64,000 nt of DNA from Arthrobacter sp. NIO-1057 (GTDB lineage: Bacteria; Actinomycetota; Actinomycetes; Actinomycetales; Micrococcaceae), in NCBI RefSeq assembly GCF_900094805.1, contig NZ_FMAT01000003.1, positions 248,001-312,000 of the forward strand. The letters are read 5' to 3'. Made by a program: the position numbers and the translations under genes. Positions 16,704-25,222 of this stretch are shown piece after piece (within the stretch, counting starts at the first letter, position 1; each line of letters starts with the position of its first letter). The notes under the pieces are model-generated. The model was not told the DNA's origin, ran no database searches, and saw only the letters and a list, made by a program, of their open reading frames with translations.

Positions 16704-17684
16704 ATGACAACCACGACCACACCGGTCAGGGCCAATTCCAAGGTCTTCACCGGCAAACTCGCCCTAGGCATTCTCGGAGTCCTCATACTCCTGGCCTTCT
16801 CGCTCTTCACCGGCGTTTACGACATCTTTGGCAATGACGACGGCGCACAAATGTTCGCCATCACCCGCATTCCACGCACCATTGCTTTGGTACTCGCAGG
16901 AGCGGCCATGGCCATGAGCGGGCTGGTCATGCAATTGCTCACCCAAAACCGTTTCGTGGAGCCCACCACCACCGGCACCACAGAATGGGCCGGACTGGGG
17001 CTGCTGACCATGCTGGTCGTATTCCCCAGCGCCAGCCTGCTGGCCAAAATGGGGGTTGCGATCACCTTTGCCTTTATCGGCACCATGGTCTTCTTCCTCT
17101 TCTTACAACGCGTTTCGCTCAAGGCCTCGCTAACCGTGCCCATTGTTGGCATCATGCTTGGCTCGGTGGTGGGCGCGTTCTCCACATTCTTCGCGTTGAG
17201 CACCGACAAGCTGCAGTCCTTGGGCATCTGGCTGGCCGGTTCCTTCACCTCGGTGATCCGCGGCCAGTACGAAGTGTTGTGGATTGTCGCCTTGGTTGCC
17301 GTGGCAATCTACATCGTCGCCGACCGATTCACCGTGGCAGGGCTTGGCGAAGAAATCGCCACCAACGTGGGCCTGAACTACCGCCGTGTGATGCTCTTGG
17401 GCACTGCGCTGATCGCCATCGCCACCGGCGTGGTCACCGTTGTCATTGGCAACCTGCCGTTCTTGGGTCTGATCGTTCCAAACATCGTCTCGTTGGTTCG
17501 CGGTGATGACCTGCGCAGCAACCTGCCGTGGGTGTGCCTGTTGGGTATCGCCATCACCACGGTCTGCGATCTTGTAGGCCGAACGATCATCATGCCCTTC
17601 GAGGTTCCGGTCTCCTTGATCCTCGGCGTCCTTGGCGCGATCGTCTTCATTTTCCTTCTGTTGAGGCAGCGTAAAGTTGGCTAA
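16704..17684 (+). CDS. Siderophore ABC transporter permease (FecCD family, YclN-like)
   Basis: This is a membrane protein of 326 residues with about 9-10 helices. The segment ITRIPRTIALVLAGAAMAMSG near residue 55 is the family signature (RLPR-ALLAG-ALA-SG type), and GNLPFLGLIVPNIVSLVRGDDLR near residue 255 is the conserved loop that contacts the ATPase. It pairs with the next permease to form the import channel. Closest in style to YclN/CeuB rather than FepD. Confidence 0.87.
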   Translation: MTTTTTPVRANSKVFTGKLALGILGVLILLAFSLFTGVYDIFGNDDGAQMFAITRIPRTIALVLAGAAMAMSGLVMQLLTQNRFVEPTTTGTTEWAGLGLLTMLVVFPSASLLAKMGVAITFAFIGTMVFFLFLQRVSLKASLTVPIVGIMLGSVVGAFSTFFALSTDKLQSLGIWLAGSFTSVIRGQYEVLWIVALVAVAIYIVADRFTVAGLGEEIATNVGLNYRRVMLLGTALIAIATGVVTVVIGNLPFLGLIVPNIVSLVRGDDLRSNLPWVCLLGIAITTVCDLVGRTIIMPFEVPVSLILGVLGAIVFIFLLLRQRKVG

Positions 17685-17688
17685 TCTC

Positions 17689-18723
17689 ATGACTACTCCC
17701 GTGACCTCAACGCACCATCTTGGGCGCTCTGCCGGTCCTCTCCCCACCGCCAAAAACCGCAAACGCTACTGGCTGACCCTCGGGATTCTGATTGCGCTGG
17801 CAGTGCTCTTCGCCTTTGGTTTGCTGGCTTGGGATAACCCCATGCCTGCGGGTTCCACCGGCTTCTGGGTGATCGCTAAGCTGCGCGCCAGCAACATCTT
17901 GACCATGGTGATCGTGGCCCTGTGCCAATCTATTGCCACCGTTGCTTTCCAAACGGTCACCAATAACCGCATCATCACCCCGTCCATCATGGGCTTCGAA
18001 TCCCTCTACCGGGTGGTGCAGACCGGGGCGGTCTTCTTCCTGGGCGTCGCTGGCATTACCTTCTTCACCGGGGTCGGCCAGTTCGTCTTGCAGGTGGCCC
18101 TCATGGTGGGTCTGTCCGTGGCTTTGTACGGATGGCTGTTGTCGGGAAAGCTCGGCAATATTCAGATCATGTTGCTGGTGGGCATCATCATCGGTACCGG
18201 TCTGGGCTCGGTATCAACCTTCATGCAGCGCCTGCTGACTCCCAGCGAATTTGACGTGCTCACCGCACGCCTCTTCGGTTCGATGGCCAATGCAGATATG
18301 AGCTATATGCCGGTAGCCATTCCGCTGGTAATCATTGCCGGCGGCTATTTGGTGCTCTCTTCAAAGAAGATGAATATCCTCGCCCTAGGCAAGGAAACCA
18401 CCATCAACCTAGGCATCAACCATCGCCGCGAGGTCATGAAGACCCTCTTCTTCGTGTCCATTTTGATGGCGGTGACTACCGCGCTGATTGGCCCGTTGAC
18501 CTTCTTAGGCTTCCTCGTTGCGACACTGGCCTACCAGCTCGCTGACACCTACGACCACCGTTACATCTATCCGATGTCATTCCTTGTCGGATTTGTTGTG
18601 CTGGCCGGGGCCTACTTCATCATGAAAAACCTGTTCTACGCCCAGGGCGTGGTAGGCATCATCATCGAAGCCGTGGGCGGCATTACCTTCTTGATCTTCA
18701 TCCTGCGAAAGGGCCGACTGTGA
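17689..18723 (+). CDS. Siderophore ABC transporter permease 2 (FecCD family, YclO-like)
   Basis: The protein has 344 residues with about nine helices and a short N-terminal cytoplasmic tail. ILTMVIVALCQSIATVAFQTVTNNRIITPSIMG is the YclO/CeuC-type variant of the family signature, and GPLTFLGFLVATLAYQLADTYDHR is the ATPase-contact loop. ATG 17689 is preferred over an upstream TTG because the TTG lies inside the previous gene. It ends 4 bp inside the ATPase gene (GTGA overlap). Confidence 0.87.
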   Translation: MTTPVTSTHHLGRSAGPLPTAKNRKRYWLTLGILIALAVLFAFGLLAWDNPMPAGSTGFWVIAKLRASNILTMVIVALCQSIATVAFQTVTNNRIITPSIMGFESLYRVVQTGAVFFLGVAGITFFTGVGQFVLQVALMVGLSVALYGWLLSGKLGNIQIMLLVGIIIGTGLGSVSTFMQRLLTPSEFDVLTARLFGSMANADMSYMPVAIPLVIIAGGYLVLSSKKMNILALGKETTINLGINHRREVMKTLFFVSILMAVTTALIGPLTFLGFLVATLAYQLADTYDHRYIYPMSFLVGFVVLAGAYFIMKNLFYAQGVVGIIIEAVGGITFLIFILRKGRL

Positions 18724-19475
18724 TTACCCTGAACGCTGTCAGCAAAAAGTACAATTCTACCGTGGCCATCGGCCCGGTGACCCTAGAAATCCCCACCGGT
18801 GGGTTGACCGCCCTGGTAGGCCCCAACGGCGCCGGCAAATCCACCATGCTCACCATGGTGGGACGCCTGTTAGGCATTGACGAGGGAAGCATCGAAGTCT
18901 CGGGCTACGACGTCACCAAAACTAATTCCAAAGATCTGGCCAAGATCGTCTCGATCCTGCGCCAGGAAAACCACTTCGTCACCCGACTGACCGTGCGCCA
19001 GCTGGTGGGCTTTGGACGTTTCCCTCACTCCAAGGGACGACTGAACCAGCAGGATGAGGAAATCATCTCGCGGTCCATCGACTTCCTGGATCTGGGAGAG
19101 TTGGAAGGCCGCTACCTCGACGAGCTTTCTGGTGGGCAGCGTCAGCGTGCCTATGTGGCCATGGTGTTGGCACAGGACACCGATACCGTTCTCTTAGATG
19201 AACCGCTGAACAATCTGGACATGAAGCACTCGGTCATCATGATGCAGCACCTGAAGCGTGCAGCCCAGGAACTGAATCGCACCATCGTGATCGTGCTGCA
19301 CGACATCAACTTCGCCGGGCACTATGCCGACTACATTTGCGCCATGAAGCATGGCAAGGTCGTGCAGTTTGGTAGCCCGGAACAGATCATGCAGGATGAG
19401 ATCCTTACCGAAGTATTTGAGACGCCGGTAAATGTGGTCCCAGGTCCCAATGGTCCCTTGGCGGTGTACTACTAA
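18720..19475 (+). CDS. Siderophore ABC transporter ATPase (YclP/FecE-like)
   Basis: This 251-residue ABC protein has Walker A GPNGAGKST (about 34-42), signature LSGGQRQRAYVA (about 136), Walker B VLLDEPLNNLD (about 157) and switch histidine in VLHDINFA (about 190). GTG 18720 overlaps the permease stop. It powers iron-siderophore import with the two permeases and the lipoprotein upstream. Because the second siderophore importer at 33-36 kb has no ATPase, this subunit might serve both; that is a guess. Confidence 0.92.
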   Translation: MITLNAVSKKYNSTVAIGPVTLEIPTGGLTALVGPNGAGKSTMLTMVGRLLGIDEGSIEVSGYDVTKTNSKDLAKIVSILRQENHFVTRLTVRQLVGFGRFPHSKGRLNQQDEEIISRSIDFLDLGELEGRYLDELSGGQRQRAYVAMVLAQDTDTVLLDEPLNNLDMKHSVIMMQHLKRAAQELNRTIVIVLHDINFAGHYADYICAMKHGKVVQFGSPEQIMQDEILTEVFETPVNVVPGPNGPLAVYY

Positions 19476-19525
19476 GGCTCAAAAGGCTGGTGCTCTAAGC
19501 TAGACCCGAAAGTAGAAGGACACTA

Positions 19526-19558
19526 GTGAACAGCACACTCTTAAACACCGGATGACCC
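19526..19558 (+). other. Nine-codon frame ending in TGA just ahead of fetB, in the same frame
   Basis: AGAAGGA followed by GTG at 19526 starts nine codons (MNSTLLNTG) and stops at TGA 19553-19555. Two codons later, in the same frame, comes ATG 19559 of the FetB-like gene, which has no ribosome site of its own. This is either a nonsense mutation near the true start with reinitiation, or a short upstream frame that couples translation. Confidence 0.5.
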
Positions 19559-20266
19559 ATGTGGGTCATGCTGGCAATAGTGGTCGGCATCACGGGGATT
19601 ATTACCAGTCGCTTCTTGAACCTGTCGGCCAAAAAGATCTTCTCGGCAGCTGGTCGTGCCCTGATTCAGCTGATTCTCATTGCTTTGATTATCAGTCAAG
19701 TCTCCACCTCCTGGATACTGACCATCGCACTGTTGCTGTTGATGCTGGGGGTCGCAGTATTCACTTCCACCCAGCGCATTGAAACGGTGCGCTGGTGGGT
19801 CCCGGCGAGTGTCATGCTTGGTGGCGTCGTACCGGTGGTGGCGCTCATGTTCGGTTTCGGGGTGCTTCCGGTGACTCCGCTGGCCGTCATTGCCGTCATC
19901 GGTCAGCTCATTGGTGGCACAATGAGTGCGACAAACTTGGCTGGTCGACGGATCGAACAGGAGCTGAGCCAGCGCGCTGGTGAAGTTGAAGCGGCCCTGG
20001 CCTTGGGCTTCCCCGAGAACGCAGCCCGCAATTTAGTCGGCCGTCCCATGGCTGCCGAAGCGCTTCTGCCCGGTCTGGACCAAACCAGAACTGTCGGCAC
20101 AGTAACGCTCCCCGGAGCCTTTGTCGGTTTGGTTCTTGGTGGCGCCAGCCCTTTAGAAGCGGGCCTAGTGCAGTTAGTTGTGCTCATCAATCTGCTCGCC
20201 GTTCAGGCGATTACGGTGAGCCTTCTCGCGATGATGCTTGAACGGAAAATTGGCGTGCGCGCCTAG
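19559..20266 (+). CDS. fetB: FetB/YbbM-family (UPF0014) ABC permease, orphan
   Basis: This is a membrane protein of 235 residues with about seven helices. AAGRALIQLILIALII near residue 30 and the block LIGGTMSATNLAGRRIEQEL, then ENAARNLVGRPMAAEALLPGLDQTRTVGTVTLPGAF, are the FetB family core. E. coli FetAB has been described as an iron exporter protecting against oxidative stress. No FetA-type ATPase lies nearby. The ribosome site and GTG in front lead to an in-frame TGA, so the true N-terminus may be longer with a nonsense codon. It is placed after the siderophore importer, consistent with iron balance, but regulation is unknown. Confidence 0.8.
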   Translation: MWVMLAIVVGITGIITSRFLNLSAKKIFSAAGRALIQLILIALIISQVSTSWILTIALLLLMLGVAVFTSTQRIETVRWWVPASVMLGGVVPVVALMFGFGVLPVTPLAVIAVIGQLIGGTMSATNLAGRRIEQELSQRAGEVEAALALGFPENAARNLVGRPMAAEALLPGLDQTRTVGTVTLPGAFVGLVLGGASPLEAGLVQLVVLINLLAVQAITVSLLAMMLERKIGVRA

Positions 20267-20678
20267 CTTTACTTTCGAAGGGTGGTTTCTATCGATCATT
20301 GCCACACCATGAACGATCAGGAGTTGCAACCACCGTTAGAGCTCGCCCACCAGATCAGGAGGATCACGGGCGTCAATCTCGAAGCTACGACCGGCCAACA
20401 CGTTTGGTGTCATACCCGGCCCCAGATGATAAGGATTGGGTCTAGGCACAAGGACCCTGCCTCGCTCTAGCAATATATGCATGTATAAGTTCTTGTTATA
20501 CGCCACTATACTTTCACATACATGTGCAAAGCGTCGCCCGACTTGGGCTCACGCACACCCCAGAGACCGTGCCAACTTCCAAAGTAAATTCGAAGCTGTG
20601 CACTAGCAGGTTTCGAGAAAATATAGTCGCGTAAAGCCATCGCCACACGCGACCACATTTTCCGTACGGTTTGTTTTT
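20267..20678. other. 412-bp gap with only weak candidate small ORFs
   Basis: The region is locally AT-rich. On the plus strand there is a frame at about 20309-20470 without a ribosome site. On the minus strand a 50-codon frame is listed separately. No hairpin with a U-run, operator or recognised element was found. It may hold the terminators of fetB and of the minus-strand operon in a form not visible by eye. Confidence 0.4.
20506..20658 (-). CDS. Candidate 50-residue small protein after the SDR gene
   Basis: ATG 20658 opens 50 codons ending in TAG 20506-20508, starting 20 nt past the SDR stop. The peptide is basic and aromatic-rich (contains LRDYIF, YFGSWHGLWG) without a membrane helix. The only ribosome site is a weak GGA next to the ATG. 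It might be a tenth gene of the catabolic operon or chance. No family was recognised. Confidence 0.25.
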   Translation of the reverse strand: MWSRVAMALRDYIFSKPASAQLRIYFGSWHGLWGVREPKSGDALHMYVKV

Positions 20679-21359
20679 CTAGCCCTTAAGCGAAACACCA
20701 CCACAAATGGTCATCACTTGGCCGGTGATCGATTTGCCATGCGCCCCAGCCAAAAACAGCACCAGCGCGGCCACGTCGGCAGGATCCACCAACGCGCCCA
20801 ACGGCGGGGTAACCGGTGGAACTCCGGCACGTCGTGGATCAACCATCATCGGGGTGTCCGTCGGGCCCGGGGCTACCACATTGCAGGTGATCCCCCGTGG
20901 CGCCAGCTCCATGGCCCAACTACGCGATAGCCCAACAAGGGCCGACTTGGTCGCAGCATATTGGCTCTTTCCGGCAACACCACTCATGGTGCGACTACCA
21001 ATCAGCACGATGCGCGAACCATCGCCCATCGTTGGTGCCAGCGCATTAACCAACACCATGGGAGCCTGCACGTGAACCGCGTGCATACCTGCCAAATCCT
21101 CGGCCTTGAGCTCCCCCAAAGATCCTGTAGCCATGAAGCCCGCGGCATGAACCAATAGATCTGGAGTCGCCACTTGCTTGGCAACATCTTGAACTTGATT
21201 CAAATCGCCTAAGTCAACGTTTCGCCAACTAAACCGGGCATTGTCGATTCCGGGTTCTCGACGGCTCAGACCCGTAACCTCATAGCCAGCATCAAGCAAG
21301 ACAAGAGCGATCGCTTCTCCAATGCCTGAACTGACACCGGTCACCAGTGCGCTAGGCAT
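20679..21359 (-). CDS. Short-chain dehydrogenase/reductase
   Basis: This classical SDR has 226 residues. TGVSSGIGEA (7-16) binds the dinucleotide, the active-site tyrosine and lysine are in YAATKSAL near residue 130, preceded by the serine in IGSRTMSG, and VVAPGPTDTPMM follows. It would oxidise or reduce a hydroxyl in the substrate of this operon, perhaps a sugar acid. The start overlaps the upstream sialidase-like gene by 8 bp, showing tight coupling. Last confident gene of the nine-gene operon. The exact reaction is unknown. Confidence 0.85.
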   Translation of the reverse strand: MPSALVTGVSSGIGEAIALVLLDAGYEVTGLSRREPGIDNARFSWRNVDLGDLNQVQDVAKQVATPDLLVHAAGFMATGSLGELKAEDLAGMHAVHVQAPMVLVNALAPTMGDGSRIVLIGSRTMSGVAGKSQYAATKSALVGLSRSWAMELAPRGITCNVVAPGPTDTPMMVDPRRAGVPPVTPPLGALVDPADVAALVLFLAGAHGKSITGQVMTICGGVSLKG

Positions 21360-22587
21360 CAGCGTCTACCTCCTGGGCACTAACCCATGAAGGATCAATG
21401 CGGACGTACTTAATCGCCTGACGGAAATAGGTGTAAGCCAGGTGCAATGCCCCATCGGCACCTTCATGGATGGAAGGGTAGGAGAACTCTCGATTCAGGC
21501 CTTCACGAGAGTTATTGGACAGGCAATAACCATCGCCTACTTCAAGGTTCCGTCGTTGTGGCCAACTGTGGCCATTGTCCGTTGAGATCGCCACCGTCAG
21601 CGGTGCACGTGGGGTGCCCCAGAAGGCTTTGCGTACGCCAGCATCTGCAGTAGCTACCGGTTCAAAGACCACCGGGCCATCAACGTTGGAGTCCAGTCCC
21701 TCATCATCAATCTCGTCATAAAGCGATAGACGTCGTTCGGTCTGTTCATCGGCCTGAGAGTGGTTATAGATCAACGCCAGGCGTCCATCTTGCATGGAAA
21801 TGAACTGAATCGATGAATTGTTATTCGGCAATTCGGTCGGCTCCGGCACGCTCCAACTCACCCCACCGTCTTCAGAACGCGAGGCGTAAATCCAGTCAGC
21901 CCAACGGCTGCGATAGAGCGCCAGCAGGCTCCCGTCGGCGAGCGCCGCAAGGTTCATGTGCACACAACCGGTGGACCCCTCAATAATTTGTTCGTCCCAG
22001 GTTGCTCCGCCGTCGGTGGAGACCATCAGCGCGGAGTCGTCAAAGTCTCCCACCCATTTTTGTCCCGGAACGGTGGCACAACGGAAGACCGGTACAAACA
22101 GCCGACCATCAACTTCTACCGGCGGCTGACGGACAAAAACGCCGCCATGCGCGGTAGCGGCAAACAAAGTCTGCGGTTCTGACCAGGTGTTGCCATCGTC
22201 CATTGAAATACGACGGCGAACTTCTGAGGTGTCTTGGTTTCCGGCATGCTGAGCCGTGTAAAGCAGCCACAGTTCTTCACCGTGACGGTAAAGAATCGGG
22301 TTCTGCTCGGAACGAGTGCTGTCGAAGGACAACTGCTGTGCCGCTGACCAGTTTTCTGCCCAACCTCCCTCAGGCAAACGCTGCAAGGTGGAGAAGTAGA
22401 TACTGATATCCGCTACTCCTTCTTGGGTTCCGCCAAACCAGACACAACCCAGGTTCCCGTTACCCAGGGTCATCAAGTTGGCTGCGTGCGATTGCACGGT
22501 AGGTGCCGGCAGGTAGGCGTAGGCCAGCGGCCCGTCCTGATGGACCTGTCCGTCGGGAGTGATGGTGGAGAATTCGGTCAACGACAT
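21352..22587 (-). CDS. Sialidase-fold (BNR repeat) protein, COG4692-like
   Basis: The protein has 411 residues with no signal peptide, so it is probably cytoplasmic. Asp-box repeats of the SxDxGxTW type are clear: SMDDGNTWSE, STDGGATWDE, SEDGGVSWS and STDNGHSWP, which places it in the six-bladed propeller superfamily. A LNREFSYPSI segment near the C-terminus resembles the COG4692 'predicted neuraminidase' group. True sialic-acid hydrolysis is unlikely without NanA/NanE/NanK genes here. In this operon it may cleave or isomerise an imported oligosaccharide or uronate. Expression is coupled to the SDR gene by overlap. Confidence 0.75.
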   Translation of the reverse strand: MSLTEFSTITPDGQVHQDGPLAYAYLPAPTVQSHAANLMTLGNGNLGCVWFGGTQEGVADISIYFSTLQRLPEGGWAENWSAAQQLSFDSTRSEQNPILYRHGEELWLLYTAQHAGNQDTSEVRRRISMDDGNTWSEPQTLFAATAHGGVFVRQPPVEVDGRLFVPVFRCATVPGQKWVGDFDDSALMVSTDGGATWDEQIIEGSTGCVHMNLAALADGSLLALYRSRWADWIYASRSEDGGVSWSVPEPTELPNNNSSIQFISMQDGRLALIYNHSQADEQTERRLSLYDEIDDEGLDSNVDGPVVFEPVATADAGVRKAFWGTPRAPLTVAISTDNGHSWPQRRNLEVGDGYCLSNNSREGLNREFSYPSIHEGADGALHLAYTYFRQAIKYVRIDPSWVSAQEVDADA

Positions 22588-22617
22588 TGTCTGTTTCCTT
22601 GCTGTCTCGAGGGGTGG

Positions 22618-23388
22618 CTAGGAGCGAGCCTGCTGCAGGTGGGCTGCTGCCGTTGCTTCCAAATGGGTTAGGTCCGAAGCCACCGTGGCAAAGGTGTAGC
22701 CCTCGCCCAAGCGTTGATGGGCCAAGTCACCGTTGGCATTGTGGATACCGGCGGCGATGCCAGCTTGTGCTGCTGCCGCGCTGACCCGCTTCAGAGCTGC
22801 TTCAAATTCATCCTTGATGGCAGGATCGCCGGGGAATGCGGCACCGATGGCTAGGGCAAGGTCGCTGGGCCCGACATACAGTCCGTCTAGCCCTTCAACG
22901 GCAGCGATTTCTTCGACGTTCTCCAGGCCGCCCGGGGTCTCGATCATGGCGAAGACCATCGTGGTGGCATCTGATTCTGCTGGAACGGGACCCACGCGTA
23001 GCGCCGAGCGCATTGGTCCGTAGGAGCGGATTCCGTGAGGTGGGTACTTGGCGTATTTCACCGCATCGGCAGCGTCTTGGGCGTCATTGACCAGTGGCAC
23101 AATCACTGCGACAGCGCCAGCATCCAATGCCTTGCCAATGGCGGTGGCATTGTTGGCTTCTACGCGCACCACACCGGCGGCCTGGCCTGAAGCGTCAATG
23201 GCCATCAGCCCGGTGAGCATACCGTTATAACCAATCAGGCCGTGCTGTGCGTCGAGGGCAACATAGTCGTAGCCCAGTCGGGCGATGCGTTCGGTGGATA
23301 CGGGTGAATCTAGCACTACCCAGTAGCCTACGGCCGGTTCACGGTCACGGATCTTACGGGCGAATTCGGTGGCAACTGCTGAAGTCAT
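22618..23388 (-). CDS. HpcH/HpaI-type aldolase (class II pyruvate aldolase)
   Basis: The protein has 256 residues with a TIM barrel. Catalytic features of HpaI/GarL aldolases are present: DAQHG near residue 46 (histidine base), FAMIETPGGLENV near residue 148 (metal-binding glutamate) and YVGPSDLALAIG near 173 (metal-binding aspartate). Such enzymes split 2-keto-3-deoxy or 2-keto-4-hydroxy acids into pyruvate and an aldehyde. Within the operon it would take the acid produced by the SDR or AKR. The aldehyde product cannot be named from sequence. Confidence 0.87.
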   Translation of the reverse strand: MTSAVATEFARKIRDREPAVGYWVVLDSPVSTERIARLGYDYVALDAQHGLIGYNGMLTGLMAIDASGQAAGVVRVEANNATAIGKALDAGAVAVIVPLVNDAQDAADAVKYAKYPPHGIRSYGPMRSALRVGPVPAESDATTMVFAMIETPGGLENVEEIAAVEGLDGLYVGPSDLALAIGAAFPGDPAIKDEFEAALKRVSAAAAQAGIAAGIHNANGDLAHQRLGEGYTFATVASDLTHLEATAAAHLQQARS

Positions 23389-23408
23389 GGGGTTGGTTCT
23401 CTTTCTAT

Positions 23409-24365
23409 TTAGCGGTTGTAGGCAGGCATTGGACCGTGCAGCGAGGCGGTGGCCGCGGCGGCGTGATCAGCGAGGGATTGTTCCAATGGCCCCTTGGCGA
23501 TGGCGGCAATATTGGATTCCAGCTGGCTGGCTTTGGAGCCACCAAGCAGGAGGGAGTCAACACCCTGGTGGTAGGCCAGCCAGCGCAGGGATAACTCGAT
23601 CAGGGTGATGCCGGCATTCTTAGCCAGGGCTGTCAGCTCTTCGATGCCTTTGAAGAGGTCTTCATCCCAGTAGCGTTCGGTGTACATGCTGGCCAGTCGA
23701 GAGCTGCCGAAGCGTCCCTCTTGTGGTTGTTGCGCGAAACTGTGGCGTCCGGTGAGCAATCCGCCACCGAGTGGGTTGTAGACCATGGTCTGCACCCCAG
23801 TAGCTTTCGCGAAGGGCAAGTACTCGGTTTCGATACGTCGCGCCACCAAGTTGTACAACTGCTGCGCGACCACAGGCTGGGGTGCGCCCACGGATTCGGC
23901 GACGTGGCTGGCTTGGGCAATCTGCCAGGCTGCAAAGTTAGAAACGCCCAGGGAGAGAATCTTGCCTTCTTGGTACAGCTTGGCAACTTCGCTCAGGGTG
24001 TCTTCCAACGAAGCAACGTAATCAGGCTGGTGGAGGTAGAACAGGTCCAAACGGTCGGTGTTCAACCGGCGCAGGGAGGATTCAACGCTGCGGCGCAGAG
24101 CCGCCGGAGATAGTGGGGAATCCTCCCCGGCATCGGCGTGTGGCATCCCTGCCTTGGAGGCAAGGAACACTGAGTCGCGTTTGCCCTGAAGCAAGGTGGC
24201 CAGCAGTTCTTCGGTAGCACCGCCAACGTAGGCATTGGCGGTGTCGATGTGGGTAATGCCCGCGTCCAGAGCAACGTTGAGCATGGCTTCGCTGGCTGCC
24301 GCGTCGGCGGTATCCCCGAAGGTCATCGTTCCTAAGACCAGCTGGGCCGGATTTTTCTCTTGCAT
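23409..24365 (-). CDS. Aldo/keto reductase
   Basis: This (beta/alpha)8 NADP-dependent oxidoreductase has 318 residues. Catalytic tetrad candidates are Asp in HIDTANAY, the Tyr of that same segment, Lys in FLASKAGM and His in LFYLHQPDY. SLGVSNFAAWQI and the late LLLGGSKASQLESNI (cofactor loop) are typical. It acts on an aldehyde or keto group, perhaps a hemiacetal sugar in this operon, where it lies 21 nt before the aldolase gene. ATG 24365 is the start. Confidence 0.87.
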   Translation of the reverse strand: MQEKNPAQLVLGTMTFGDTADAAASEAMLNVALDAGITHIDTANAYVGGATEELLATLLQGKRDSVFLASKAGMPHADAGEDSPLSPAALRRSVESSLRRLNTDRLDLFYLHQPDYVASLEDTLSEVAKLYQEGKILSLGVSNFAAWQIAQASHVAESVGAPQPVVAQQLYNLVARRIETEYLPFAKATGVQTMVYNPLGGGLLTGRHSFAQQPQEGRFGSSRLASMYTERYWDEDLFKGIEELTALAKNAGITLIELSLRWLAYHQGVDSLLLGGSKASQLESNIAAIAKGPLEQSLADHAAAATASLHGPMPAYNR

Positions 24366-24397
24366 CGTCTTTGTTTCCTCGTTCGTCAGTTGCTAAT

Positions 24398-25222
24398 TCA
24401 GCTAGTCAGTCCGGCCAAGATGTGGCGTGGTTTCACGCCTTCCATCACGCTGGGGTCAAGGGCGGCCCGGCGAAGCCTACGCGTGTACTCTTCGGCAGGC
24501 GTGGTGAGCACTTGCTCGGTGGTGCCAAGCTCAACGAGCTTTCCACGTTGCATCACCATGACCCGCTGGCTAATTTCTTGCACCACTCCCAGGTTGTGGG
24601 TGATGAAGACATAGGAGATCCCGGTGTCTGCCTGAATCTCGGAGAGTAGTTTGAGCACCTGTGCCTGGACCGAGACATCCAGTGCGCTGGTAGCTTCGTC
24701 GCAGACGAGCAGTTCTGGCTTCGAGGCCAGTGCTCGGGCGATGCCAATACGTTGGCGTTGTCCACCGGAGAATTCATTGGCACGCTTATGCAATGCAGTT
24801 TCTGGCAGGCCTACCCGGTCCAAGAGTCGAAGCGCTTCCTTGGTGCGCTCACTTGGTGTTCCTTCTTTATGGATCCGAAGAGGTTCGGTGATGATCTGTT
24901 CAGCGCTGTGGCTGGGATCCAATGAACCATAGGGATCTTGGAAGACCATTTGGAACTTCCGTCGCAAGGGACGTAGCTGCTTGTCATTGAGCGCTACCAG
25001 GTCGGTGCCATCGAGCAGGATCTGTCCGTGAGCCGGCTTGATCAAACGCATGATGGATTTCGCGATGGTGGATTTACCACAACCGGATTCGCCAACTACG
25101 GCTAGTGTTTCTCCACGCTGCACGTCGAAGGAAACATCATCGACGGCACGGAACACGCCATCACGTGTTGCATATTCAACGGTCAGGTTCTTAACCGACA
25201 AGAACGGTGCTTGCTGATTCAT
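24398..25222 (-). CDS. Oligopeptide-type ABC transporter ATPase (DppF/OppF-like)
   Basis: This 274-residue ABC ATPase has Walker A GESGCGKST, signature FSGGQRQRIGIARAL, Walker B LLVCDEATSALDV and switch VFITHNLG. QMVFQDPYGSLDPSHS is typical of the DppF/OppF branch. The C-terminal tail is short for the family. Together with the neighbouring DppD-like ATPase it drives import by the two permeases upstream in the operon. Substrate is unlikely to be a peptide given the catabolic genes; family 5 importers also take oligosaccharides. Confidence 0.9.
   Translation of the reverse strand: MNQQAPFLSVKNLTVEYATRDGVFRAVDDVSFDVQRGETLAVVGESGCGKSTIAKSIMRLIKPAHGQILLDGTDLVALNDKQLRPLRRKFQMVFQDPYGSLDPSHSAEQIITEPLRIHKEGTPSERTKEALRLLDRVGLPETALHKRANEFSGGQRQRIGIARALASKPELLVCDEATSALDVSVQAQVLKLLSEIQADTGISYVFITHNLGVVQEISQRVMVMQRGKLVELGTTEQVLTTPAEEYTRRLRRAALDPSVMEGVKPRHILAGLTS

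Noticed and set aside
20309-20470. Plus-strand frame of about 53 codons after fetB
   Set aside because: It has no ribosome site or recognised domain and does not continue from any gene; probably chance.
21352-22587. Calling the BNR protein a true sialidase
   Set aside because: It has no signal peptide and there is no sialic acid lyase, epimerase or kinase nearby; only the fold and Asp-boxes are supported.
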